This document shows, one piece after another, positions 49,976 to 59,681 of a stretch of DNA of 64,000 nucleotides. The notes below the pieces were generated by a model. The model had not been told where the DNA came from, searched no databases, and saw nothing but the letters and a program-made list of their open reading frames with translations. This DNA comes from Thiomicrorhabdus cannonii. Lineage in GTDB: Bacteria; Pseudomonadota; Gammaproteobacteria; Thiomicrospirales; Thiomicrospiraceae. A program made the position numbers and the translations under genes. The DNA is taken from assembly GCF_013391695.1 (NCBI RefSeq), contig NZ_JACBGH010000002.1, positions 186,001 to 250,000 on the forward strand, read 5' to 3'. The first letter of the stretch is position 1; each line of letters begins with the position of its first letter.

Positions 49976-50767
49976 CTATTGCCATAGAAGTTCGTTGAGC
50001 GCCACCTGCGGAACCGCATATTCCTCGGGATAGAACGCATTCACAAAATAGAGACCGCTGGCCGGCGCCGTGACGCCCGCCTGTGTGCGGTCCTGGATCG
50101 CCATCAATTCCGCGACCCAATTCACCGGACGTTCGCCGCGACCGATCTCCATCAAAGTGCCGCTGATATTGCGCACCATGTGATGTAAAAAGGCGTTGGC
50201 GCGGATATCGATAAAGACAAAATCGCCGCGGCGACTCACCTCAATCCACTGCACTTCACGGCGTGCATGACTCGCCTGACAGGCCGCTGCACGGAATGAC
50301 GAAAAATCACGCTCGCCAATCAAGTCCTGCGCCGCCGCCTGCATCTTGTCCACATCCAGCCACTGGCTCTCCCAGGTAACCCGGTCCGCCAGAATGGCGG
50401 AATGCACCGGCCTGTTGAAAATCACATAGCGGTATTGGCGGGCAATTGCCGAAAAGCGCGCATGGAAATCGTCCGCCATTGGCGCCGCCCAACTGATACG
50501 GATATCCGCAGGCAATTTGGTATTGACGCCTTGAATCCACGCTCTAAGCGGGCGTTCTACCGCCGTTTCAAAATGGATGATCTGCCCCAATGCATGCACG
50601 CCGGTATCGGTACGTCCGGCACAATGGACTTCAACCGGCTCGTTGGCGATCTGCGTCAACGCCTGCTCGACCTGCTGCTGCACCGAGTCGCAATGCCCCT
50701 GGCGCTGCCAGCCGCAATAACGGCTGCCTTGGTATTCAACCCGCAGGGCGATACGCTGACGACTCAC
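49976..50767 (-). CDS. truA: tRNA pseudouridine(38-40) synthase TruA
   Basis: Makes pseudouridine at tRNA positions 38-40. The 263-residue protein has EYQGSRYCGWQRQ, the catalytic CAGRTDTGVHALGQ and HHMVRNISG. Placed between asd and trpF; in Pseudomonas fimV lies between asd and truA, but here only 15 bp separate them. Confidence 0.96.
   Translation of the reverse strand: MSRQRIALRVEYQGSRYCGWQRQGHCDSVQQQVEQALTQIANEPVEVHCAGRTDTGVHALGQIIHFETAVERPLRAWIQGVNTKLPADIRISWAAPMADDFHARFSAIARQYRYVIFNRPVHSAILADRVTWESQWLDVDKMQAAAQDLIGERDFSSFRAAACQASHARREVQWIEVSRRGDFVFIDIRANAFLHHMVRNISGTLMEIGRGERPVNWVAELMAIQDRTQAGVTAPASGLYFVNAFYPEEYAVPQVALNELLWQ
50405..50422 (-). repeat. Degenerate interspersed repeat, copy 14 (13/18)
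   Basis: Reverse-orientation core CCGGCCTGTTGA only, inside truA (FNRPV). It could be chance, but it matches the most constant part of the motif. Confidence 0.45.
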
Positions 50768-50782
50768 TCGTGCTCCAGTGAC

Positions 50783-51805
50783 TTACAGATATTTTGCAAT
50801 CAACAATTCGGCGATCTGCACCGTGTTGGTCGCGGCACCCTTACGGACGTTATCCGCAACCACCCACAGGTTCAAACCTTTCTCAATCGAGATGTCTTCG
50901 CGCACACGGCCAACATACACCGGGTTGGTGTCCGCCGCATCGGTTACTGCCGTTGGATAGCCGCCATCAACATGCTCGTCGATCAACACAATACCATCTG
51001 ACTTGGCCAAAAGCGCCTTGGCTTCTTCAGCCGTGATCTTTTTCTCGGTTTCGATATGCACAGCCTCGGAGTGGCCGAAGAAGACCGGTACGCGTACCGC
51101 CGTCGGGTTCACCATAATGGAATCGTCGCCCATGATCTTCTTGGTTTCCCACACCATCTTCATCTCTTCTTTGGTGTAGCCGTTATCCATAAACACGTCG
51201 ATTTGCGGAATACAGTTGAAAGCGATCTGCTTTGGATAGACATTGGTTTCAATCGGCTTCATGTTCAGCAGGTCGGCAGTCTGTTTTGCCAACTCTTCAA
51301 TGGCTTCCTTACCGGTACCGGATACCGCCTGGTAAGTCGCCACGTTGATACGCTTGATGCCCACCGCATCGTAAATCGGCTTCAACGCCACCAACATCTG
51401 AATCGTCGAGCAGTTGGGGTTGGCGATAATGCCGCGGTTGGTATAACCCGCCACCGCATCCGGGTTAACTTCTGGAACTACCAGCGGAATATCATCGTCG
51501 TAACGGAACTGAGAGGTGTTGTCGACAACCACACAGCCTGCCGCCGCCGCTTTAGGCGCGTAGATGGCAGACACGCTCGCGCCTGGCGAGAACAGGCCCA
51601 ACTGCACCTTGGAGAAATCGAAGGTTTCCAGATCCTGAACCTCGACCCAACCGCCTTTGAAAGGCAGTTTTTTACCGGCTGAACGGCTACTGGCCAATGG
51701 GTAGAGTTTGCCTACCGGAAAGTTACGCTCTTCCAATACCTTCAGAATGGTTTCGCCCACCGCACCGGTAGCGCCTACAACTGCAATGTCATACAACTTT
51801 GTCAT
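50783..51805 (-). CDS. asd: Aspartate-semialdehyde dehydrogenase
   Basis: NADPH enzyme at the branch to lysine, methionine and threonine. The 340-residue protein has VVGATGAVGETIL (cofactor loop), NPNCSTIQ with the catalytic Cys, and YQAVSGTGKEAIEEL. The ATG at 51805 is used; the frame stays open 28 codons upstream without family similarity. Confidence 0.97.
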   Translation of the reverse strand: MTKLYDIAVVGATGAVGETILKVLEERNFPVGKLYPLASSRSAGKKLPFKGGWVEVQDLETFDFSKVQLGLFSPGASVSAIYAPKAAAAGCVVVDNTSQFRYDDDIPLVVPEVNPDAVAGYTNRGIIANPNCSTIQMLVALKPIYDAVGIKRINVATYQAVSGTGKEAIEELAKQTADLLNMKPIETNVYPKQIAFNCIPQIDVFMDNGYTKEEMKMVWETKKIMGDDSIMVNPTAVRVPVFFGHSEAVHIETEKKITAEEAKALLAKSDGIVLIDEHVDGGYPTAVTDAADTNPVYVGRVREDISIEKGLNLWVVADNVRKGAATNTVQIAELLIAKYL

Positions 51806-51913
51806 ACTCTTTCTACTTCCTTTTCTGCGGGGGTTTATGCCCGCTTGATACTTGTTCGCCCCTGTCGACCCCGAAAGCAGGCTCGGCAAGAACAGGATTC
51901 GTTTAAATTAGGG

Positions 51914-52390
51914 TTACGCTTTTTCAGTCTTTTGTTCTGTTTCGACCGCCTGCGGATCGACCACCACATCCTGAATATTCACCGGTGCCGTCTGGTAGTG
52001 ACGGTCTTCGGGCAGACTGACAATCAGTCCGGCCTCGGTCAGTTCACGGCTTTCACCGATGAATTTACCGCCCGCCTCAATCGTCATCTCGCCGCTGATC
52101 AACTCGCCGATCAGCTTGCCGGTGGCCAGAATATCGATGCGTTCGCACGCCACCTTGCCTTCCAGCACGCCACTCAACACAATCGAGCGCGCTTTGACAA
52201 AGCCCTTAACCTCACCCTGCGTGCCGATAGACACGTCGTAGCCGGTTTCGATAATCCCGTCTATGCGCCCGTCGACATGCAGCGGGCCGGCTATCTGGCT
52301 GAATTCGCCGCTAAAGGCACACCCCGGAGCGATAATTGTTTTTCCACCTTCTGAACCTGATCGTTTACGGCTTGCGTTAAAGAACCCCAT
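51914..52390 (-). CDS. Bactofilin family protein
   Basis: Cytoskeletal polymer-forming protein of 158 residues with a beta-helical DUF583 core (about 20-125): GCAFSGEFSQIAGPLHVDGRIDGII and GLVKARSIVLSGVLEGKV-like repeats, flanked by charged tails. The ATG at 52390 has GGAAGGGG 6-7 nt upstream. Its first 100 bp overlap the M23 peptidase gene out of frame. Bactofilins such as H. pylori CcmA cooperate with M23 peptidases in cell shape, which is the inferred role. Confidence 0.9.
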   Translation of the reverse strand: MGFFNASRKRSGSEGGKTIIAPGCAFSGEFSQIAGPLHVDGRIDGIIETGYDVSIGTQGEVKGFVKARSIVLSGVLEGKVACERIDILATGKLIGELISGEMTIEAGGKFIGESRELTEAGLIVSLPEDRHYQTAPVNIQDVVVDPQAVETEQKTEKA

Positions 52391-53271
52391 GGCACCCCTT
52401 CCACCTGTTGGAAAATACTGTCGTAGCGTTGCAAGTCCCACTGCACAAAAGGAGCGGGGTCGAGCTTGCGCTGCACAAACGACACTTCATAATGCAGATG
52501 ATTGCCCGATGACAGGCCGGTTGAACCGATACCGCCAATCACATCACCCTTACGCACATACTGTCCGGTTTTGACATCCAAACGGCTTAAATGGCCGAAG
52601 TGGGTTTTAAAACCGTTGGCATGTGAAACGATAATCAGATTGCCGAATCCGCTATTTTTGCTGTAACCGGCAAACTCAATCACGCCATCCGCAGTGGCGA
52701 CCACATTTGCGCCCGCTTCACCGCGATAGTCGATACCGCGGTGAAACTGACGCTTCCCGGTCACCGGATGCGTACGCCAACCATAAGAACTGCTGACCCC
52801 CGCAAAATCCGCCACCGGACGGCCGTTGGGAATCATCTCCAGCATCATGCTCTTGCCAAGGGTACTGAGCTGCACCAGCTTGATGCGCTCTTCGACCGCC
52901 TTTTCCGGTTCATCGGTGCTGGTACTGGTACCGATCAGCTCCTCCAGCCCCTGCAAGGTCTGATCCAGCATTTCGGCCTGCTTGGATTTTTCTTCCAATT
53001 CGGCTTCCAGCAGGCGCTTTTCGGACGCCAGATGGATAAAGTCGCTCTTCTTGTCGTTGAGCACCTTTTCGTAATGCTGCACGGCCATCTCGTGCTTGTC
53101 TTCAATGGCCTGCGCTTCCGAACTCAAAAACCAGATGGCCGCAATCACACCTGCCCAGACAAGCACAAACACCAGCATAAGCAGCCACGCGAAACGTTTA
53201 AAAATCTGTTTAAACGAATAATCGCGTGCGCCATGCACATCGCTAATGGTAATCGTAAAATGGTTTCGCAT
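52291..53271 (-). CDS. M23 family metallopeptidase (LytM type)
   Basis: Peptidoglycan endopeptidase or activator of 326 residues. One membrane segment near 30-55 (LLMLVFVLVWAGVIAAIWFL), then a coiled-coil (about 60-125), then the LytM domain with HRGIDYRGEAG and the zinc motif HLHYEV. ATG at 53271 preferred over a TTG two codons upstream. The 3' end overlaps the bactofilin start by 100 bp, indicating coupled expression. The pair has the same architecture as csd1-ccmA of Helicobacter. Confidence 0.92.
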   Translation of the reverse strand: MRNHFTITISDVHGARDYSFKQIFKRFAWLLMLVFVLVWAGVIAAIWFLSSEAQAIEDKHEMAVQHYEKVLNDKKSDFIHLASEKRLLEAELEEKSKQAEMLDQTLQGLEELIGTSTSTDEPEKAVEERIKLVQLSTLGKSMMLEMIPNGRPVADFAGVSSSYGWRTHPVTGKRQFHRGIDYRGEAGANVVATADGVIEFAGYSKNSGFGNLIIVSHANGFKTHFGHLSRLDVKTGQYVRKGDVIGGIGSTGLSSGNHLHYEVSFVQRKLDPAPFVQWDLQRYDSIFQQVEGVPWGSLTQAVNDQVQKVEKQLSLRGVPLAANSAR

Positions 53272-53299
53272 CGACAATCAGGCAGAAACGGCCGTTCAA

Positions 53300-53317
53300 A
53301 AACTGAACAGGCCGGCT
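53300..53317 (+). repeat. Interspersed 18-bp repeat, copy 15 (16/18)
   Basis: Forward-orientation copy with two mismatches between leuB and the M23 gene. Confidence 0.75.
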
Positions 53318-53318
53318 C

Positions 53319-54398
53319 TTATAACGCCGCGACCACCGCGTCACCCATTTCGCTACAGGTCACGCGTGTCATGCCTTCCGACCAGATGTCGCCGGTACGC
53401 AGACCTTGGTCCAACACCTTGCCGACCGCATCTTCGATCTTCACCGCCAAGTCTTCGCGACCCAACGAATAACGCAACATCATCGCCGCCGACAGGATCG
53501 TCGCCAACGGGTTGGCCTTGTTTTGACCGGCGATATCCGGCGCCGAACCGTGGCTTGGCTCGTACATGCCTTTGTTGTTGGCATCCAGAGAGGCCGACGC
53601 CAACATACCGATCGAACCGGTCAACATCGAGGCTTCGTCGGACAGAATGTCACCGAACATATTGCCGGTCACCATCACGTCGAACTGCTTCGGATTCAAC
53701 ACCAACTGCATCGCCGCGTTATCGACGTACATGTGTTTGACTTCAACTTCAGGGTACTCTTTGGCCACTTCATTGACCACTTCACGCCACATCTCGGTCA
53801 CTTCCAAAACGTTGGCCTTATCCACCGAAGTCAGTTTTTTGTTACGCTTCATCGCCGCCTGGAAAGCGACATGCGCGATGCGCTTCACTTCAGACTCGGA
53901 ATAAACGTAAGTGTTGAAGCCCTGACGCTCGCCGTTTTCCAGAATACGGATACCGCGTGGCTGGCCGAAATAGATGCCGCCCGTCAATTCGCGCACAATC
54001 AGAATATCCAGACCGGCAACAATCTCAGGCTTAAGCGTTGAAGCCGACGCCAATTGCGGATACAAAAACGCCGGACGCAGGTTGGCGAACAACCCCATCT
54101 CTTTGCGCAGACGCAGCAGCCCTTTTTCCGGGCGGACGGAGATATCCAACGACTCCCACTTGTAACCGCCCACGGCACCCAACAACACGGCATCGGCCGC
54201 ATGTGCTTTATCCATGGTCGCATCGGCTAAAGGCACGCCATGCACGTCATAAGCCGCACCGCCCACCAGGTCTTCTTCCATGGTGATATCCAAACCGTCG
54301 GTTTCAACCAGCTTGTTCAATACCTTCACTGCTTCTGCAGTGATCTCAGGACCAATGCCGTCACCCGGCAAAATCAACACATGTTTTGTCATCTTCAT
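53319..54398 (-). CDS. leuB: 3-isopropylmalate dehydrogenase
   Basis: NAD-dependent oxidative decarboxylation in leucine synthesis. The 359-residue protein has [24 protein letters not shown] and the NAD-binding [18 protein letters not shown]. Alternative ATG two codons in (54392). It follows leuD, separated by a palindromic repeat element. Confidence 0.97.
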   Translation of the reverse strand: MKMTKHVLILPGDGIGPEITAEAVKVLNKLVETDGLDITMEEDLVGGAAYDVHGVPLADATMDKAHAADAVLLGAVGGYKWESLDISVRPEKGLLRLRKEMGLFANLRPAFLYPQLASASTLKPEIVAGLDILIVRELTGGIYFGQPRGIRILENGERQGFNTYVYSESEVKRIAHVAFQAAMKRNKKLTSVDKANVLEVTEMWREVVNEVAKEYPEVEVKHMYVDNAAMQLVLNPKQFDVMVTGNMFGDILSDEASMLTGSIGMLASASLDANNKGMYEPSHGSAPDIAGQNKANPLATILSAAMMLRYSLGREDLAVKIEDAVGKVLDQGLRTGDIWSEGMTRVTCSEMGDAVVAAL

Positions 54399-54413
54399 TC
54401 TCTTTTTCTTTTC

Positions 54414-54505
54414 ACCACGAAACTCACGAAGAGCACGAAGTGATTAGCCATTTTTCGATTTTCTTGTAAAGGATTAACCTTCGTGAACTTCGCGTTCTTC
54501 GTGGT
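54414..54505. repeat. CACGAAG-type inverted repeat element, copy A
   Basis: Arms 54414-54440 and 54479-54505 are imperfect inverted repeats (21 of 27 positions match). Each arm is three 9-bp units of the form CACGAAGNN. The 38-bp centre is AT-rich. Located within the leuD-leuB intergenic gap. Confidence 0.85.
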
Positions 54506-54521
54506 TAACTAGCATCAACGT

Positions 54522-55163
54522 TCAATTCGCAAACAACCAAGGGGCCTGCTGCTTGCGCTTGGCCTCATACGCCTTGATGTCTTCCTGATGCTGCAAAGTC
54601 AGACCGATATCGTCCAGACCGTGCAACAGGCAGTGGCGGCGGAAACTATCCACTTCAAACGCAATGGTCTCGCCGTTCGGCTTGATGATCTGCTGCGCCT
54701 GCAAATCCACAGTCAACTGATAACCTTCCGTGGCATACACTTCCTGGAACAGCGCATCGACAATCTTGTCGTCGAGAATAATCGGCAGAATGCCGTTCTT
54801 GAAGCTGTTATTGAAGAAGATATCCGCATAACTCGGGGAAATAATCACATCAAAACCGTAATCCTTCAACGCCCAAGGCGCGTGTTCACGGCTCGAACCG
54901 CAACCGAAGTTCTCGCGCGTCAGCAGAATCTTCGCACCCTGATAGCGCGGCTGATTCAACACAAAATCCTTGCGCAACGGACGGCCCGAGTTATCCGCAT
55001 CCGGCTGACCGACGTCTTCGTAACGCCATTCGTCAAACAGGTTAGGGCCAAAGCCGCTACGTTTGATCGACTTTAAAAACTGTTTCGGAATAATCGCATC
55101 CGTATCCACATTGGCACGATCCATCGGCGCAACGATGGCTGTCAACTTGACAAACTTATCCAT
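54522..55163 (-). CDS. leuD: 3-isopropylmalate dehydratase small subunit
   Basis: Small subunit of isopropylmalate isomerase; 213 residues. [21 protein letters not shown] and the swivelling-domain motif [15 protein letters not shown] are diagnostic. It lies 17 bp after leuC. Confidence 0.97.
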   Translation of the reverse strand: MDKFVKLTAIVAPMDRANVDTDAIIPKQFLKSIKRSGFGPNLFDEWRYEDVGQPDADNSGRPLRKDFVLNQPRYQGAKILLTRENFGCGSSREHAPWALKDYGFDVIISPSYADIFFNNSFKNGILPIILDDKIVDALFQEVYATEGYQLTVDLQAQQIIKPNGETIAFEVDSFRRHCLLHGLDDIGLTLQHQEDIKAYEAKRKQQAPWLFAN

Positions 55164-55180
55164 TTCTCTTCCTCCGCTGC

Positions 55181-56596
55181 TTACAGATAATCACGCACAT
55201 CAACAAAATGACCGGCTACCGCTGCGGCCGCCGCCATTTCGGGACTCACCAGGTGAGTGCGTCCGCCCGCACCTTGACGCCCCTCGAAGTTACGGTTGGA
55301 CGTTGAGGCGCAATGCTTGCCGGCAGGCAGGCGATCGGCGTTCATCGCCAGACACATTGAACAGCCGGGGTTGCGCCACTCAAAGCCAGCTTCGATGAAA
55401 ATCTTGTCCAGCCCTTCCTGCTCCGCCTGCTGCTTCACCAAACCGGAACCTGGAACGGCAATCGCCAGTTCCACCTTGTCGGAAATTTTCTTACCTTTCA
55501 GCACGCTGGCCGCGGCACGCAAATCTTCAATACGCGAGTTGGTGCATGAGCCGATAAACACATACTCCACCGGAATATCCTTGACCGGCATATCGGCTTT
55601 CAGGCCCATGTAATCCAGGGCGCGGCGAATACCGTTGGCCTTGACCGGATCGGTTTCCTTGTCCGGATTCGGCACCATGCCGTTGATATCCAATACCATC
55701 TCCGGCGAGGTTCCCCAGCTGACTTGCGGTTCGATTTTGGAACCGTCCATCTCGACCACGATGTCGAACTTGGCATCGTCATCCGAATGCAGCTCTTTCC
55801 AGGCTTCCACCGCCAAATCCCAATGCTCGCCTTTCGGCGCGAAAGGACGGCCTTTGACGTATTCAACCGTCTTATCGTCCACGCCGACCAGACCGACACG
55901 CGCACCGGCTTCAATCGCCATATTACAGACCGTCATACGGCCTTCCACCGACATGTCACGGAACACCTGACCGCCGAACTCCATCGCGCAGCCGGTTCCG
56001 CCGGCCGTACCGATTTTGCCGATAATCGCCAGCACCACATCCTTAGGCGTCACGCCGGGCTGCAGTTTGCCGTCGATTTTCACCAGCATGTTTTTCATCT
56101 TTTTCTGAATCAAACACTGGGTTGCCATCACGTGCTCCACTTCGGAGGTACCGATGCCGTGCGCCAACGCACCCAAAGCGCCGTGCGTGGCCGTGTGCGA
56201 ATCGCCGCACACTACCGTCATCCCCGGCAGCGTCGCGCCCTCTTCAGGCCCCACAACATGCACAATCCCCTGACGCGGATCGCCCATGCCGAATTCGGTA
56301 ATGCCGAACTCCTGAGCGTTCTTGCCCAACGTAATCACCTGAATACGCGACACCGGGTCTTCGATGGTTTCCGGACCGCCTTTCAATTCGGTGGTCGGCA
56401 CGTTATGGTCGCACGTGGCCAGGTTGGTCTCTACACGCCAAGGTTTGCGGTGCGCCAGGCGCAGCCCCTCGAATGCCTGTGGTGAAGTTACTTCGTGCAG
56501 CAGCTGGCGATCGATGTAAATCAAGGCCGTGCCGTCCTCTTCCTGACGCACTACATGGGCGTCCCACAACTTATCGTATAAAGTTTTTCCTGCCAT
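55181..56596 (-). CDS. leuC: 3-isopropylmalate dehydratase large subunit
   Basis: 4Fe-4S dehydratase subunit of leucine synthesis; 471 residues. Cluster ligands are the Cys in [12 protein letters not shown] and in GCSMCLAMN. It also has [14 protein letters not shown]. First gene of leuC-leuD-leuB. Confidence 0.97.
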   Translation of the reverse strand: MAGKTLYDKLWDAHVVRQEEDGTALIYIDRQLLHEVTSPQAFEGLRLAHRKPWRVETNLATCDHNVPTTELKGGPETIEDPVSRIQVITLGKNAQEFGITEFGMGDPRQGIVHVVGPEEGATLPGMTVVCGDSHTATHGALGALAHGIGTSEVEHVMATQCLIQKKMKNMLVKIDGKLQPGVTPKDVVLAIIGKIGTAGGTGCAMEFGGQVFRDMSVEGRMTVCNMAIEAGARVGLVGVDDKTVEYVKGRPFAPKGEHWDLAVEAWKELHSDDDAKFDIVVEMDGSKIEPQVSWGTSPEMVLDINGMVPNPDKETDPVKANGIRRALDYMGLKADMPVKDIPVEYVFIGSCTNSRIEDLRAAASVLKGKKISDKVELAIAVPGSGLVKQQAEQEGLDKIFIEAGFEWRNPGCSMCLAMNADRLPAGKHCASTSNRNFEGRQGAGGRTHLVSPEMAAAAAVAGHFVDVRDYL

Positions 56597-56649
56597 TATT
56601 GCAACCCAACTTAAGTGATGTTTAACTGAAATTTAACAAATAGCTTGAA

Positions 56650-56677
56650 ATTATATCACTTCATAAACGCTTCTAAA
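56650..56677 (-). promoter_or_regulatory. Candidate sigma70 promoter for leuCDB
   Basis: On the minus strand TTTAGA (56677-56672), 16-nt spacer and a perfect TATAAT (56655-56650), about 53 nt before leuC. Confidence 0.5.
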
Positions 56678-56725
56678 GGGTAAAATACACGCAAGATTCT
56701 CCCCCAAGCAGAAAGTGCATTTGTT

Positions 56726-57367
56726 ATGAGTTATTCGGTAAAAGAGGTGTTTTATTCATTACAGGGTGAAGGCTTCCACAGCGGCCGCCCGGCGATTTTC
56801 TGCCGCCTGAGCAACTGCAACCTGTGGACCGGCCGCGAACAGGATCGCAGCGATGCCGTCTGCCAGTTCTGCGACACCGATTTTATTGGCACCGACGGGC
56901 AAAACGGCGGTCGCTTCAAGGACGCCAAAGCGCTCTGCCGGCATCTGCGCGCTTTCTGGCCTGACGCCAACATTCCGCCTTTTGTGGTGCTCACCGGCGG
57001 CGAACCGCTGCTGCAGGTCGATCAAGCCCTGATAAATGCGTTGCACCAACACGGTTTTGAAATCGCCATTGAAACCAACGGCACCAAACAGGCACCGGAC
57101 GGCATCGACTGGGTTTGCGTCAGCCCCAAAGCCGGCGCGCCTTTGCTGCTCGACCACGGCGACGAACTCAAACTGGTCTATCCGCAACCGGCATTGCTGC
57201 CGGAAAAAGTCGCGCATCTGGATTTCAAATTCTTTTATCTGCAACCGATGGCGGATGCCGACCCTGAGATCTCCGTTAACAATGTCCGTCAGGCCGTCGC
57301 ATACTGTCTGACTCACCCGCAATGGAAACTCAGCCTGCAAACGCATAAATTGCTCGGCATCGACTAA
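56726..57367 (+). CDS. queE: 7-carboxy-7-deazaguanine synthase
   Basis: Radical SAM enzyme of queuosine synthesis. The 213-residue protein has YSLQGEGFHSGRPAIF and an extended cluster motif CX14CX2C (C31, C46, C49) in place of the common CX3CX2C; this variant is known for a QueE subclass. It also has LTGGEPLLQ and ETNGT. Divergent from leuC; no queC or queD beside it. Confidence 0.93.
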   Translation: MSYSVKEVFYSLQGEGFHSGRPAIFCRLSNCNLWTGREQDRSDAVCQFCDTDFIGTDGQNGGRFKDAKALCRHLRAFWPDANIPPFVVLTGGEPLLQVDQALINALHQHGFEIAIETNGTKQAPDGIDWVCVSPKAGAPLLLDHGDELKLVYPQPALLPEKVAHLDFKFFYLQPMADADPEISVNNVRQAVAYCLTHPQWKLSLQTHKLLGID

Positions 57368-57396
57368 ATTCCAACTCGCAAAAAATCGCCTCCCAA

Positions 57397-57414
57397 AAAC
57401 TCAACAGGCCGGGT
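57397..57414 (+). repeat. Interspersed 18-bp repeat, copy 16 (18/18)
   Basis: Perfect forward copy between queE and rlmD. It ends 2 nt before the rlmD ATG, so it occupies the ribosome-binding region. Confidence 0.95.
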
Positions 57415-57416
57415 CT

Positions 57417-58652
57417 ATGAAAAATATTCAACAATTCACAATCGAAGGCATCACCCACGACGGTCGCGGCGTCGCGCGTCTTGACGGCAAAGCGGTTTTT
57501 ATCGATGGTGCCGTACCGGGCGACGTCGTCAATGCCCGTCTGGTCGAACACCAACCTAAATTCGACGTGGCGCAACTGCTCGAAATCGAACAGCCCTCGG
57601 CCGAGCGCACCGCGCCCTTCTGCGAACACTACAACACCTGCGGCGGCTGCCAGCTGCAGCACCTGACGCTGGACGCGCAACGCTACTGGAAAGCCGAAAA
57701 CTTCATTACCCGCCTGACCCAGGCGGTGGACGCCAAACAGTGTCAGATCGCCGCTCCCCTTATTGGCGCAGGACAAGCCTACCGCCGTCGCGCGCGCTTT
57801 GGCCTGGCCATTTCCAAACATGACAAACAGGCACGTCTGGGCTTCCGCCAAAAAGCCTCCAATGAACTGGTCGACATTCCCCACTGTCCGGTTCTGTCCG
57901 ATACACTCAACGCCACCTTGGCAGCACAACGGGAAGAGTGGCTATCGCAGGCCAGCCGCGCCTACAAGGAAATCACCTTGGTCGAGGCCGACAACGGCGT
58001 TTTTGTCAGCGGGGCGGTCGAACAAACCCCAGCGCCGCACATGCCGTTTTATACGCTTGACGGATTGCAACTGCGCTTTCCGAGCGACGGCTTTATTCAA
58101 GTCAATGCCGACATCAACCGCCAAATGGTCAAACAGGCGCTCGAGTGGCTGGAACTGCAACCGCAGCATCGCGTGCTGGATCTGTTCTGCGGGATCGGCA
58201 ACTTCACCCTGCCCATCGGCCGACAGGTCAAACAGGCCATCGGCGTGGAAGGCTTGGAAGAACTGGTGGCCACCGCCAACGACAACGCCAAAGACAACCA
58301 GCTGCCGCAGTGCCAGTTTTACAAGACCGATCTGTTTGACGACGTCAGCCATCAGCGGTGGTTTAAAAAACAGCGTTACGACCGCGTGCTGCTCGACCCG
58401 GGCAGACAAGGCGCCTTTGAAATCAGCAAAACGCTGCACCAGCTCAAACCGGAATTGATTGTCTATGTGTCGTGCAATGCCGCTACACTGATCCGCGACA
58501 TCAAAGAACTGGAAAAACAGGGCTACCGCCTGACGCGCGCCGGCCTGATCGACATGTTCCCGCACACCACCCATACCGAGGTGATGGTGCAGCTCAAAAA
58601 AACCAAAACAACGCAAACCGACCGCAAAAAACGTCCGGCTTTTAAGTTTTGA
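57417..58652 (+). CDS. rlmD: 23S rRNA (uracil-1939-C5)-methyltransferase RlmD
   Basis: Iron-sulfur rRNA methyltransferase; 411 residues. An N-terminal TRAM domain (about 1-58), 4Fe-4S ligands C69, C75, C78 and C157, the SAM motif LDLFCGIGNFTLP and the nucleophile Cys353 in YVSCN. The start codon directly follows an interspersed-repeat copy, whose GGCCGGG would have to serve as a weak Shine-Dalgarno. Confidence 0.96.
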   Translation: MKNIQQFTIEGITHDGRGVARLDGKAVFIDGAVPGDVVNARLVEHQPKFDVAQLLEIEQPSAERTAPFCEHYNTCGGCQLQHLTLDAQRYWKAENFITRLTQAVDAKQCQIAAPLIGAGQAYRRRARFGLAISKHDKQARLGFRQKASNELVDIPHCPVLSDTLNATLAAQREEWLSQASRAYKEITLVEADNGVFVSGAVEQTPAPHMPFYTLDGLQLRFPSDGFIQVNADINRQMVKQALEWLELQPQHRVLDLFCGIGNFTLPIGRQVKQAIGVEGLEELVATANDNAKDNQLPQCQFYKTDLFDDVSHQRWFKKQRYDRVLLDPGRQGAFEISKTLHQLKPELIVYVSCNAATLIRDIKELEKQGYRLTRAGLIDMFPHTTHTEVMVQLKKTKTTQTDRKKRPAFKF

Positions 58653-58661
58653 GCGCTGACA

Positions 58662-59456
58662 TCAATAGCGCTGAGTAACCCCGAAAAAGACTTCGAAATC
58701 CTGGCCTTGCTTATCCAAGGCCACCTTGGAACCCACATCCCACTGTCGATTCGCATCGGGTTGGTAGGTTAGCCCAAAACTGGCGTAAGGCACGTACTCT
58801 GCGGCCAGATCCCTTTCGCCGATATATTCAACATAACCGCCCACTTGCGACCCCACATCAAACCCCAGCACAGCCGTATGACTTCCCGACCAGCCCATTT
58901 CATCTTTTGACTCGTCATACAGATAATCCGCCTGCGCCTGCAAACCAACCCCAAACCCGCCCAAGTCGGACGCATAAGTCACAATAATCCCGCCCTCGGT
59001 CTTATCATTGCTCAAGGCGCCGCTGGGGATTTTCACATAAGGCAGCAGCGCCAGGGCATTTTCACCGCCAGCATTTCCCCAAAGATTGATTTTACTGCGC
59101 AACTCAAAATCGCCATGACTGCTGCGGGAATGCGTTACACCCAGCGCACTCACCTCTTCATACACATACGGGGAGACAACCAAATGCAGGTCAACCGAAT
59201 CCGTGACTCCGTATTTCAAGTTTGTGCTAAAAGCCTCATAGCTGCGAACCGTCTCACCGGATGCACGATCCTGCGCAAACCCGACAAGCGTCGTTTCAAC
59301 CTGCCAATGCCCTTTATCCACCGTTTGCGGACTTTCTGTCGCATCCGGACGGTCGGCCGCCAGCGGCCTTAACCCGTCCTGAGCATAGGACGACTGCACC
59401 CCCAACATCCCCCAAACAGCAAGCGCATTCAAACCCAATTTCGTCTTCTTATTCAT
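58662..59456 (-). CDS. Outer-membrane MetA-pathway-like protein (Phenol_MetA_deg family)
   Basis: Secreted beta-barrel-like protein, 264 residues. A Lys-rich start, hydrophobic core and QSSYAQ form a signal peptide (cleavage near residue 26). The mature part has alternating beta strands and the family opening LAADRPDATESPQTVDKGHWQVET, and ends in Tyr. The family is annotated from a phenol-degradation gene but has no proven role. It is divergent from the Mn/Fe ABC operon and shares its regulatory gap, so it may be a metal-controlled outer-membrane partner; that is inference. Confidence 0.8.
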   Translation of the reverse strand: MNKKTKLGLNALAVWGMLGVQSSYAQDGLRPLAADRPDATESPQTVDKGHWQVETTLVGFAQDRASGETVRSYEAFSTNLKYGVTDSVDLHLVVSPYVYEEVSALGVTHSRSSHGDFELRSKINLWGNAGGENALALLPYVKIPSGALSNDKTEGGIIVTYASDLGGFGVGLQAQADYLYDESKDEMGWSGSHTAVLGFDVGSQVGGYVEYIGERDLAAEYVPYASFGLTYQPDANRQWDVGSKVALDKQGQDFEVFFGVTQRY

Positions 59457-59502
59457 CAACCAAACACTCTCATTAAACAACCGAAGATTAAAAAAGCCAT
59501 AA

Positions 59503-59535
59503 CTTAGCCTTGACTAATTTTTTTATTAGACTAAG
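59503..59535. promoter_or_regulatory. Nested palindromes, candidate DtxR/MntR-type operator
   Basis: TTAG-N6-CTAA (59504-59517) and TTAG-N-CTAA (59526-59534) are nested in an outer CTTAG...CTAAG palindrome (59503-59535). It lies 47 bp before the outer-membrane gene and about 147 bp before the ABC operon, in their shared upstream gap. TTAG/CTAA half sites recall DtxR-family operators. Confidence 0.5.
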
Positions 59536-59681
59536 CTATACCTTAAAAATTCGCAACATTAATTTGCGCTCAAAGCCGACATAAGAACCGGACATTAAGC
59601 ACCTTGCCATCCATACCATTTAAGAAACGGGCTGTTGCAAGATAGAGCGCAGGCAAACTTTTTCATTTAAGATAGATATTT

